64,000 nucleotides of DNA from Chitinophagaceae bacterium. Lineage in GTDB: Bacteria > Bacteroidota > Bacteroidia > Chitinophagales > UBA10324. Positions 17,091 through 24,398 of the stretch are shown piece after piece. The notes beneath the pieces are model-generated. The model was given only the letters and a program-made list of their open reading frames with translations, had not been told where the DNA came from and made no database searches. The position numbers were made by a program, and so were the translations under genes. The stretch is from the NCBI GenBank assembly GCA_016704325.1, contig JADJAG010000004.1, positions 744,001-808,000 on the forward strand. Reading direction: 5' to 3'. Each line of letters opens with the position of its first letter. Positions within the stretch are counted from its first letter, which is position 1.

Positions 17091-19178
17091 ATGGATAACC
17101 AGGAGTTAGTACTGAAAAAAGGAAATGCAGCTCCGATTGGAGCAACGGTTACAAAGGAGGGTGTCAACTTCAGCCTTTTTTCAAAAAATGCAACTCATGT
17201 TTCATTGTTGTTATTCAATCAGGTTGAAGATATGGTTCCCTTCCGGGAAATCGCACTTGACCGATACCATAACCGTACCTATCATTACTGGCATATTCAG
17301 ATTGAAGGACTTAAAGTCGGTCAACTGTATGCCTACAAAGTAAATGGCCCGAACGATAAAAACGCCGGCCATCGTTTCGACAGCGAAAAATTATTGATCG
17401 ATCCATACAGCAAGGCCTTTGCCGTGCCGAAAGCATACAACAGGAAATCAGCAGTTGGAAATGGTAAGCCGGTTACGCCGGGTATGAAGTCGGTGGTCAC
17501 AGATTTATCAGATTATGAATGGGAAGGTGATGAGAGACTATTCACGCCTTTCTCAAAAACAATTATTTACGAAATGCATGTAGGCGGCTTCACTAAAAAT
17601 CCAAACTCCGGCATCAGTGATCAAAAGCGGGGAACGTTTGCAGGTATCATAGAAAAGTTACCCTATCTCACCGAGTTGGGCATTACGGCCATAGAGCTCC
17701 TTCCTGTTTTTCAATTCGATGCGCAGGACTGTCCGGAAGGCAAAGTAAATTACTGGGGATACAGCCCTGTTTCTTTTTTTGCCCCACACCAGGCCTATGG
17801 TTCATCATCCGATCCGGTAAAGGTGCTTGATGAATTCCGGGATATGGTGAAAGCCTGTCACCGTGCCGGCATCGAAGTATTGTTGGATGTAGTGTTCAAC
17901 CATACCTCAGAAGGTGGTGAGACGGGGCCAACGTATTCTTTTAAAGGAATCGACAATAGTATTTATTATATCACAGAAGCCGATAAGGCTAAGTATGCCG
18001 ACTATTCCGGAACCGGGAATACATTGAATGCCAACCAACCTATTGTGCGGCGCATGATAATTGACAGCCTGCATTTCTGGGTACATGAAATGCATGTGGA
18101 TGGATTTCGCTTTGACCTGGCTTCCATCTTATCGCGCGATGAAAAAGGCAAGACACTGGAGAATCCTCCGGTGCTGTGGGACATTGAATCAGATCCTGAA
18201 CTGGCCGGCATCAAACTGATAGCAGAAGCCTGGGATGCCGCCGGATTGTACCAGGTAGGCAGTTTTATCGGCGACAGCTGGAAAGAATGGAATGGAAAAT
18301 TCAGGGATGATGTGCGTGCTTTTCTGAAAGGTGAACCCAATAAAATTTCAGGCCTTACGGCTCGGTTGCTGGGCAGTCCGGATATCTATGCGCACAAGAA
18401 CAGGGAGCCGGAACAAAGCATCAACTTTGTTACCTGTCATGATGGCTTCACGCTCAACGACCTGGTGACTTACAATCAGAAACACAATGAAGAGAATGGA
18501 GAGCAGAACCGCGACGGCAGCAACGAGAATATAAGCTGGAACTGTGGCGTAGAAGGCCCCACAGATGATCCTGTGATCGAAGCGATCCGGAAAAGACAGA
18601 TCAAAAATTTTCTTGCCATCACTTTGCTTTCTATTGGTACGCCCATGTTGCTGATGGGTGATGAAGTACGGCGCACCCAAAACGGAAATAACAATGCCTA
18701 TTGTCACGACAACCCGTTAGCATGGTTCGACTGGAGCCTGGTGGAGAAGAACAGTGAACTCTTACGTTTTACAAAACTTTTTATTCAGTCGCGGCTACAC
18801 AGGGATTCGTCGATGCACGGATCCAATATGACTCTTAATGAAATGATTGAAGGTGCTGAACTGAACTGGCATGGTATAAATATCAGGAAGCCCGACTGGA
18901 ACTTTCATTCCAGTTCGATTGCGGTTACTATTCGTTCGCTGAGTGGCGCAGTGCTGATGCATTATATGTTCAATGCCCATCATCAGCCACTGGAATTTGA
19001 AATACCGGCTGATGAAAAGAATAATGGTTTTGCGTGGAGGAGATGGTTGGATACCGGCCTTGATTCACCGCATGATATCCTTACCTGGGAAGAAGCACCG
19101 TTCCTGAGAGCATCCAAGTACCTGGTGCGTGAAAGGTCAGTGGTAATACTGGTATCTTCGGAAGATCATAAGACATAA
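17091..19178 (+). CDS. glgX: Glycogen debranching enzyme, isoamylase type (GH13)
   Basis: 695 aa GH13 subfamily 11-like enzyme that hydrolyses alpha-1,6 branches after phosphorylase trimming. An N-terminal CBM48 domain covers about 1-110 (PIGATVTKEGVNFSLFSKNA). The TIM-barrel has region I DVVFNHT, nucleophile Asp342 in DGFRFDLAS, acid/base Glu379 in LIAEAWD and the third catalytic Asp451 in VTCHDG. All three catalytic residues are present. Its position 21 bp after glgP supports joint expression. The downstream esterase starts 10 bp later. Confidence 0.95.
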   Translation: MDNQELVLKKGNAAPIGATVTKEGVNFSLFSKNATHVSLLLFNQVEDMVPFREIALDRYHNRTYHYWHIQIEGLKVGQLYAYKVNGPNDKNAGHRFDSEKLLIDPYSKAFAVPKAYNRKSAVGNGKPVTPGMKSVVTDLSDYEWEGDERLFTPFSKTIIYEMHVGGFTKNPNSGISDQKRGTFAGIIEKLPYLTELGITAIELLPVFQFDAQDCPEGKVNYWGYSPVSFFAPHQAYGSSSDPVKVLDEFRDMVKACHRAGIEVLLDVVFNHTSEGGETGPTYSFKGIDNSIYYITEADKAKYADYSGTGNTLNANQPIVRRMIIDSLHFWVHEMHVDGFRFDLASILSRDEKGKTLENPPVLWDIESDPELAGIKLIAEAWDAAGLYQVGSFIGDSWKEWNGKFRDDVRAFLKGEPNKISGLTARLLGSPDIYAHKNREPEQSINFVTCHDGFTLNDLVTYNQKHNEENGEQNRDGSNENISWNCGVEGPTDDPVIEAIRKRQIKNFLAITLLSIGTPMLLMGDEVRRTQNGNNNAYCHDNPLAWFDWSLVEKNSELLRFTKLFIQSRLHRDSSMHGSNMTLNEMIEGAELNWHGINIRKPDWNFHSSSIAVTIRSLSGAVLMHYMFNAHHQPLEFEIPADEKNNGFAWRRWLDTGLDSPHDILTWEEAPFLRASKYLVRERSVVILVSSEDHKT

Positions 19179-19188
19179 AACCTGTGTT

Positions 19189-19980
19189 ATGTACACATCG
19201 TTCGTTATTTCGGAAGCACAAATGAAAAGGCGCATTTGGGTGTACCTGCCCCGCGATTACCCGGTCTCCGCCAGATCGTACCCGGTACTGTATATGCAGG
19301 ACGGGCAGAATCTTTTTGATGTGAAAGCCTCCTTCTCCGGCGAATGGGAGATTGATGAATTCATGGATAGCATACAGGAACCGTGTATTGTAGTAGGTAT
19401 AGACAACGGCGGAGAAACGCGCATCAACGAATATAACCCCAACGATCATGAAGAACACGGGCAAGGTATGGGCAAAGAGTACCTGCAGATACTGGTAGAA
19501 ATACTCAAGCCATACATCGACAAAAATTTCCGAACCAAACCCGGGCCTTCATTCACAGCTATTGCTGGCAGTTCGCTGGGAGGTTTAATTACCTTTTATG
19601 CAGCATTATATCATCCTGAAGTTTTTGGCCATGCCGGAATTTTTTCTCCATCCTTCTGGATTGTGCCCGGTATAGGCCATCAGGTTATAGAAAAGGCATC
19701 GGGCATGCACAAGCAGCAGCGCTTTTATTTTTATGGAGGCGGAAAAGAAGGTGCGGAGATGGAAGAACACATCGAACTTGTGAGCAGCCTGGTTAAGAAG
19801 AACCTGCATGCTGCTGTCAGCGTGGTGATAGCTGAAAAAGGCACACACAGCGAGAGCAGTTGGCGGAAGATGTTTCCGGACTTTTATGTTTGGCTGACAG
19901 CAGGTTTTCATGATACGCCACCGGTTAGACGCAAAAAAAGTGCACGGGCTGCTGGGGGACGTAAACGGCGGCGGCAGTAG
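19189..19980 (+). CDS. Alpha/beta hydrolase, esterase D family
   Basis: 263 aa hydrolase of the enterochelin-esterase/esterase D fold (as in Fes and YieL). The nucleophile elbow is G127-S128-S129-L130-G131 (AGSSLGGLITFYAALYHPEVFG), with Asp in LYMQDGQNLFD-like context upstream and the catalytic His near the C-terminus in KGTHSESSWRK. No signal peptide. The last 17 residues are strongly basic (RRKKSARAAGGRKRRRQ), an odd tail for this family. It starts 10 bp after glgX, so it may act on acylated or modified glucan (inference). Two further proteins of this family lie at 22916 and 24399. Confidence 0.88.
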   Translation: MYTSFVISEAQMKRRIWVYLPRDYPVSARSYPVLYMQDGQNLFDVKASFSGEWEIDEFMDSIQEPCIVVGIDNGGETRINEYNPNDHEEHGQGMGKEYLQILVEILKPYIDKNFRTKPGPSFTAIAGSSLGGLITFYAALYHPEVFGHAGIFSPSFWIVPGIGHQVIEKASGMHKQQRFYFYGGGKEGAEMEEHIELVSSLVKKNLHAAVSVVIAEKGTHSESSWRKMFPDFYVWLTAGFHDTPPVRRKKSARAAGGRKRRRQ

Positions 19981-20110
19981 GGAGAATTGAGATTTGAGAG
20001 TTGAGAATGGAGTATTTGAGAAATTGAGTGAATGAGGGATGAAAATTGAATAGTAACTATCATTATTGTCCGACTATAATATTGGAATTTAGGCTGAAAC
20101 CTAATACTGA

Positions 20111-20180
20111 AGCGCATCCTTTAAACCCACGCTTCAGCATGGGTTTGTAGGATGAAACCCGCTCCCGGCGGGCTTTAGCG
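20111..20180. repeat. Double-hairpin REP-like element
   Basis: Hairpin 1 at 20115-20154: outer stem CATCCT/AGGATG and inner stem AAACCCA/TGGGTTT around CGCTTCAGCA. Hairpin 2 at 20155-20176: AAACCCGC / GGGCTTT around TCCCGGC. The GC-rich block stands out in AT-rich DNA. It marks the left border of the accessory region. No T-tract follows, so it is not a simple terminator. Confidence 0.65.
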
Positions 20181-20484
20181 CATATTAGTTTTACAATAGT
20201 AAATAAATATATTAGTCATGGGTTTTGTGTTAGTGGGCACGAAGTGCGGACAGAAAGATGGTTCGTTTAATTACTTTTATTGTTAGGCTCAGTTGGTTGT
20301 TTCAAAATGACTTCCAAAGCAAACCCCCATTCGTTACGGGTAATTGTAGTGGAAGACACCTATTTCATTGCAACGAATTAACAGAAATATAACAGAATCA
20401 GTTAAAACGGAAATTTTGAATTTGACTATCTATGTTTAGCTGAATATCAAATCAAACTGTATTCAGGAATTAGAATAGCTTAGA
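20181..20484. other. Intergenic region, possible degenerate cassette remnant
   Basis: No gene seen. 20221-20262 contains GTGCGGACAGAAAGATGG, reminiscent of GGTGGACAGAAAAG inside the attC-like element at 24264, but paired arms cannot be found. Confidence 0.35.
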
Positions 20485-20538
20485 ATGCGACACAATCAAG
20501 CCAACATTATTGAACGCTTACAGCAAAGCAACAAAATT

Positions 20539-20715
20539 ATGACAGCAAAAAAGAGAGATGTCGGAAATGGCATTGGTATTGGTGCAGCACTTGGAGTTGC
20601 ATTTGGAGTAGCTTACGGTTATAAATCAGGGAACTTTTCCCAGAGCATTGCTTTAGGACTTGCGATTGGTGTTGCAGTCGGTGCAATTTTTGACTTTGGA
20701 ATTAAAAAAAGGTAA
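20539..20715 (+). CDS. Small glycine-zipper membrane protein
   Basis: 58 aa from ATG 20539 (MTAKKRDVGNGIGIG); an upstream ATG at 20485 gives 76 aa. Two hydrophobic Gly/Ala-rich segments (GIGIGAALGVAFGVAYGYKSG and a second one with GLAIGVAVGAIF) form a glycine-zipper hairpin, ending with a basic FGIKKR tail. Such proteins are often orphan membrane proteins in gene cassettes. The stop lies 26 bp before attC-like element A, so this is likely the gene of cassette 1. Function unknown. Confidence 0.6.
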   Translation: MTAKKRDVGNGIGIGAALGVAFGVAYGYKSGNFSQSIALGLAIGVAVGAIFDFGIKKR

Positions 20716-20740
20716 TAGCAAAGTTAAACAACAACGAACC

Positions 20741-20870
20741 GCTAACAGCCGTTTTGCAAAAACGGGAGTTTCATGCTTCTATGACAGTGAAGTACTAAAT
20801 CCAAGTTCTGTGCTTATAATGAAGTTTAGTGTTGAAAAACAATGCCTTTGCAAAGTGGCAAACCGTTAGC
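20741..20870 (+). repeat. attC-like element A
   Basis: 130 bp. Left: GCTAAC (20741-20746), 5-nt spacer AGCCG, arm TTTTGCAAAA (20752-20761). Right: arm CTTTGCAAAG (20846-20855), 9-nt spacer TGGCAAACC, GTTAGC (20865-20870). Outer boxes are exact reverse complements. Preceded by AACAACGAACC, as in element B. The 5/9 spacer asymmetry recurs in element B. Confidence 0.7.
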
Positions 20871-20963
20871 CGTAAGCTTAAATGTCGATGGCTTCCTTAA
20901 CAACAAACATAAGAAGAGACAGACAAAAAAACTTATCATTAATAATTTTGGAACAGAGTTACA

Positions 20964-21920
20964 ATGAAGCAAACAACAACATTAGGACACAGTACGCTAC
21001 AAGTGAATAGAATTGGACTTGGTTGTATGGGTATGTCAGAGTTTTATGGTTCTTTTAACGAAGAAGAATCCATTAATACATTGCTTAAAGCCATTGACTT
21101 AGGCGTAAATTTTTTTGACACAGCCGACATGTATGGTTGGGGAGCGAATGAACGGCTATTAGGGAAAGCATTTAAAGGGCGTTGGGATAAGCTAATTTTA
21201 GCGACCAAGTTTGCTGTGATGCGAGGATCCAATGGTGAATTTCTTGGACTTAACGGTAAACCGGAATACATAAGACAAGCTTGCGAACAAAGTCTACAAA
21301 ATTTGGGGGTTGATGTAATTGATTTGTATTACATGCATCGGCAAGATCCGAAAGTACAAATTGAAGAGATTGTTGGCGCAATGAGTGAGTTGGTAAAACA
21401 AGGAAAGGTAAAACACTTAGGTATTTGTGAGGCGAACGCAGAAATGATAAGAAGGGCACATGCTGTTCACCCGCTTACAGCCGTCCAAAACGAATATTCT
21501 TTGTGGAGCCGCGAACCTGAGCAAGAGATTTTAGATTTGTGTCAAGAACTCGGAATCACCTTTGTCGCATATAGTCCTCTTGGTCGAGGCTTCTTAACAG
21601 GAGCAATCAAAAGTAGGGCAGATTTGGAAATAAGTGATTGGCGACTTACACTTCCTCGCTTTACAGACGAAGCGATAAAGGAAAATCTGAAATTTGTAGA
21701 GGTTGTGGAGCAAATTGCACAAGACAAAAAAGTTTCCAAAGCACAAATTGCATTAGCGTGGATACTATCTCAAAACGATGAAATCGTGGCTATTCCTGGC
21801 ACTAGAAAAATTCATCGTCTCGAAGAGAATTTAGGAGCATTTAAAGTGGAATTAACAAATACTGATTTGGTTACAATTCAAAATTCGATGCCATCACAAA
21901 CAATTGGAAGTCGTTATTAA
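20964..21920 (+). CDS. Aldo/keto reductase
   Basis: 318 aa NADPH-dependent oxidoreductase of the AKR superfamily (AKR13-like, YajO/yeast-type). The TIM-barrel tetrad is complete: Asp52, Tyr57 (FFDTADMYG), Lys82 (ATKFAV) and His125 (YYMHRQD). The C-terminal cofactor region has PGTRKIHRLEENLGA. Substrate cannot be predicted. It starts 93 bp after element A and is followed 59 bp later by an SDR, so cassette 2 carries two oxidoreductases. AT-rich codon use differs from the flanking core genes, consistent with transfer. Confidence 0.92.
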   Translation: MKQTTTLGHSTLQVNRIGLGCMGMSEFYGSFNEEESINTLLKAIDLGVNFFDTADMYGWGANERLLGKAFKGRWDKLILATKFAVMRGSNGEFLGLNGKPEYIRQACEQSLQNLGVDVIDLYYMHRQDPKVQIEEIVGAMSELVKQGKVKHLGICEANAEMIRRAHAVHPLTAVQNEYSLWSREPEQEILDLCQELGITFVAYSPLGRGFLTGAIKSRADLEISDWRLTLPRFTDEAIKENLKFVEVVEQIAQDKKVSKAQIALAWILSQNDEIVAIPGTRKIHRLEENLGAFKVELTNTDLVTIQNSMPSQTIGSRY

Positions 21921-21979
21921 ACAATCAGTCAAAAGGTAAGAACTATAACAGATACAAATCCAATTAAGCAATAACAATT

Positions 21980-22702
21980 ATGAAATTATCAAACAACAAA
22001 ATTTTAATTACGGGCGGTGCAAGCGGCATCGGTTTAGGACTTACCGAGAGATTTATCCAAGAGAACAATACTGTGATAATCTGTGGCAGACGAGAAACTA
22101 CATTAAGAGAAGTAAAAGACAGATTTTCCTCTGTAATTACTAAAGTGTGCGACTTATCTTTAGAAGCAGACCGAATTGAACTTTATAATTGGGTTTCAGA
22201 AAATCATCCTGAGTTGAATGTGCTTGTAAATAACGCAGGTATTCAAAATTGGATGAATATTTCCGATAGCGAGTTTTATCAAAAAGCGGCAATTGAGATT
22301 AACACAAATGTCACAGCACAGATTCACTTGACAGCTCTATTTATTAATTTGAAATCGTTGAATACCATTATCAATATAACATCGGGTTTAGCGTTTGTTC
22401 AACTTTCAAAAGTTCCTATTTACTGTGCTACAAAAGCATTTTTCCATTCCTTTACTCTTTCTTTACGACATATGTTAAAGTCAAAGAATATCGAAGTAAT
22501 CGAAATGATTCCACCTGCTTTAAATACAGACCTTGGCGGTAAAGGATTGCACGATGGACAACCTCCTGTATCAGATTTCGTAAACGCAGTTTTCCAACAA
22601 ATGAAAGAAGGCAAAACAGAATTAACCTTTGGATTTAGTGAAATGATGGCAAAAGCAACACCAGATATTATCAGTGCGACTTTCAATAAAATGAACCCAT
22701 AA
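21980..22702 (+). CDS. Short-chain dehydrogenase/reductase (DltE-like)
   Basis: 240 aa classical SDR. Cofactor motif TGGASGIG at 11-18, NNAG at 84-87, catalytic Ser135, Tyr148 and Lys152 (YCATK). The sequence around the active site (ITSGLAFVQLSKVPIYCATKA) resembles the DltE/YdfG-type SDRs. Predicted NAD(P)-dependent reductase of unknown substrate, paired with the aldo/keto reductase. Its stop is 47 bp before attC-like element B. Confidence 0.92.
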   Translation: MKLSNNKILITGGASGIGLGLTERFIQENNTVIICGRRETTLREVKDRFSSVITKVCDLSLEADRIELYNWVSENHPELNVLVNNAGIQNWMNISDSEFYQKAAIEINTNVTAQIHLTALFINLKSLNTIINITSGLAFVQLSKVPIYCATKAFFHSFTLSLRHMLKSKNIEVIEMIPPALNTDLGGKGLHDGQPPVSDFVNAVFQQMKEGKTELTFGFSEMMAKATPDIISATFNKMNP

Positions 22703-22749
22703 TTATAGCTTGACAGATGAACAAGTATGGACGAATAGAACAACGAACC

Positions 22750-22879
22750 GCTAACAGCACCTACAAGAGATTGGCGGTTCAGTGGTTAAATGAAGTTTTG
22801 TGCTTCGTATCAAGTTCAATGCTGACAAACAGTTTTTTGCTTCGAAATCGCCAACTTCTTGTAGCTGCAATCCGTTAGC
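22750..22879 (+). repeat. attC-like element B
   Basis: 130 bp. Left: GCTAAC (22750-22755), 5-nt spacer AGCAC, arm CTACAAGA (22761-22768), then GATTGGCGGTTCAGTGG. Right: CGCCAACT, arm TCTTGTAG (22857-22864), 9-nt spacer CTGCAATCC, GTTAGC (22874-22879). Arms and boxes are reverse complements; the inner TTGGCG/CGCCAA also pairs. Confidence 0.75.
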
Positions 22880-22915
22880 AAAAATTATAAAAAAATGAAA
22901 TTCCCGTTAATTATA

Positions 22916-23710
22916 ATGAAGAGGTATTCCTTACTAATAATTTGTTTTTTTATGATGTTGAGCTGTGAAAAACAAAATTTTAAAATCATTGGAGAAACAG
23001 AAGAGTTTACCATTAAATCCTTAATTATAAATGATGATTATCCAATTTTTGTTTATTTCCCAACGAATTATGATCCTAATGTGCCAAATCAATTAATAAT
23101 TGGGCTTGATGGAGAATTTAGATTTGATGAAATAGCTAGCATAATTTCCGAAAAATCGCAAAATAGGACTCTGCCGCCTTCTATATTTATTGCCATTGGT
23201 AATTCTGAAGAACGAAGTAGAGATTATACACCTACTGTTTATGAATATGGTGAGGGTGGCGCGGAAAATTTTTATTCTTTCATAAAAGACGAACTCATTC
23301 CCGAACTTGAATCAAGATATTATATTGATACGAATAACAATAAAACCTTGGTAGGGAATTCTTTTGGCGGATTATTTACACATTATGCTATGTTTCAGAA
23401 TAGAAACGCAAATCCATTTAACAAATTCGTCTCTACCGGCTGTTCCTATTGGTTTGATTCAGGTGTTATTTTTGATTATGAAGAAAATTATTCCAAACAA
23501 CATACCGATTTAGAGGTAAAATATTACTCAGGAATGGGGACATTAGAAGGAGGTGTAAATCTTGCTTCCTTTGAAGAAATGACTGAAAGGTTGAAAAACA
23601 GGTCATATTCTCATTTCAATATGAAGACAGAATTAGTAAAAAAACATGGCCACTCAGGTGCAACTACGATAGGTTTTAAAAAGGGATTAGATTATGTATT
23701 TGAAAATTAG
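22916..23710 (+). CDS. Lipoprotein esterase, esterase D family
   Basis: 264 aa from ATG 22916, giving a standard lipoprotein signal (MKRYSLLIICFFMMLSC, acylated Cys17); an ATG 21 bp upstream is possible. The alpha/beta-hydrolase elbow is GNSFGG with Ser149 (VGNSFGGLFTHYAMF), and the expected late His lies in KKHGHSGATT. Predicted membrane-anchored esterase. It starts 36 bp after element B, the short leader typical of cassette genes. The stop overlaps the next gene by 17 bp. Paralogous in fold to the hydrolases at 19189 and 24399. Confidence 0.85.
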   Translation: MKRYSLLIICFFMMLSCEKQNFKIIGETEEFTIKSLIINDDYPIFVYFPTNYDPNVPNQLIIGLDGEFRFDEIASIISEKSQNRTLPPSIFIAIGNSEERSRDYTPTVYEYGEGGAENFYSFIKDELIPELESRYYIDTNNNKTLVGNSFGGLFTHYAMFQNRNANPFNKFVSTGCSYWFDSGVIFDYEENYSKQHTDLEVKYYSGMGTLEGGVNLASFEEMTERLKNRSYSHFNMKTELVKKHGHSGATTIGFKKGLDYVFEN

Positions 23711-24287
23711 AATTACAATAGTAATATTGCTATTGCTTTTGCTATTTAATGTTAAAGCTCAACAGGTATTACGCAATAATAAAACAATTGAAACAGGTCT
23801 AATCGTTGCAGGTAGCGAAACGCTATTTTATGGTGTATATGGAAAATACGTCATAGCGTTAACACAAAAAAAGCATTTTTTTTATCTTGCACCTTCTCTA
23901 GTAACTTACTTCGACTTCAAAGGAGAATCTACATCTGAGGCCTATTTGAGAAATGATGTAGATATGAGAATAGTGCCTACAACTAACCCTGGCTTGTCTT
24001 TAAATTTCGGGAAATTTCAGTTTAATGTTGAGGCACCTGTCGGGATAAGTATTGCAATAACCAAAGGAACCTTAGTGAATGATAAAATAGGCTTTGAACA
24101 GGCCTATTCAAATACAGAAGTATTTTTCAATTATGGAGTGCTGTTTGCTCCAAAATTTCGATTTAATAATAAAAATCAGATTGGTTTATATGCTTTCCTA
24201 CCCTTGTTTCAAGATAAAGCCCAATCGGGCTACCAGTTTGGAATAGGATGGACAATAACTTTTGCTAACAAAGGCTATATGCAATAA
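23694..24287 (+). CDS. Outer-membrane beta-barrel-like protein, unknown function
   Basis: 197 aa. Signal peptide (IRITIVILLLLLLFNVKAQ) followed by alternating hydrophobic/polar strands and an aromatic penultimate segment (YQFGIGWTITFANKGYMQ), as in small outer-membrane barrels. No known domain recognised. It overlaps the esterase stop by 17 bp. Its last 24 bases are the left end of attC-like element C, so the C-terminal residues LANKGYMQ-type tail is encoded by the recombination-like site. Confidence 0.65.
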   Translation: MYLKIRITIVILLLLLLFNVKAQQVLRNNKTIETGLIVAGSETLFYGVYGKYVIALTQKKHFFYLAPSLVTYFDFKGESTSEAYLRNDVDMRIVPTTNPGLSLNFGKFQFNVEAPVGISIAITKGTLVNDKIGFEQAYSNTEVFFNYGVLFAPKFRFNNKNQIGLYAFLPLFQDKAQSGYQFGIGWTITFANKGYMQ

Positions 24288-24390
24288 GGGTTTCAGTGGT
24301 AATTCAAGCATTCTGCCGCTCAAACTTCGGTGTAGGTGGACAGAAAAGTAGCCCGCAATCACTTACTGCATATAGCCTCAATCGTAATGC
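24264..24390 (+). repeat. attC-like element C
   Basis: 127 bp. Left: GCTAAC (24264-24269), 5-nt spacer AAAGG, arm CTATATGCAATAAG, then GGTTTCAGTGG. Right: CTTACTGCATATAG (ends 24375), spacer CCTCAATC(G), degenerate end box GTAATGC (24384-24390). Arms pair at 13 of 14 positions. Shares GGTTNCAGTGG and CAATC with element B, but the right outer box has drifted. Confidence 0.65.
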
Positions 24391-24398
24391 CCAATGCT

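Larger units (their letters stand above)
20480..24398 (+). mobile_element. Candidate integrase-less gene-cassette array
   Basis: Three direct-oriented attC-like palindromes (20741-20870, 22750-22879, 24264-24390) delimit three + strand gene groups: a glycine-zipper protein; aldo/keto reductase and SDR; lipoprotein esterase and outer-membrane-type protein. Genes end 0-47 bp before their element, as in integron cassettes where the site follows the ORF. Base composition is clearly more AT-rich than the flanking glgX or polysaccharide genes. No tyrosine recombinase is in the window. The unit boundaries are inference. Confidence 0.5.
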
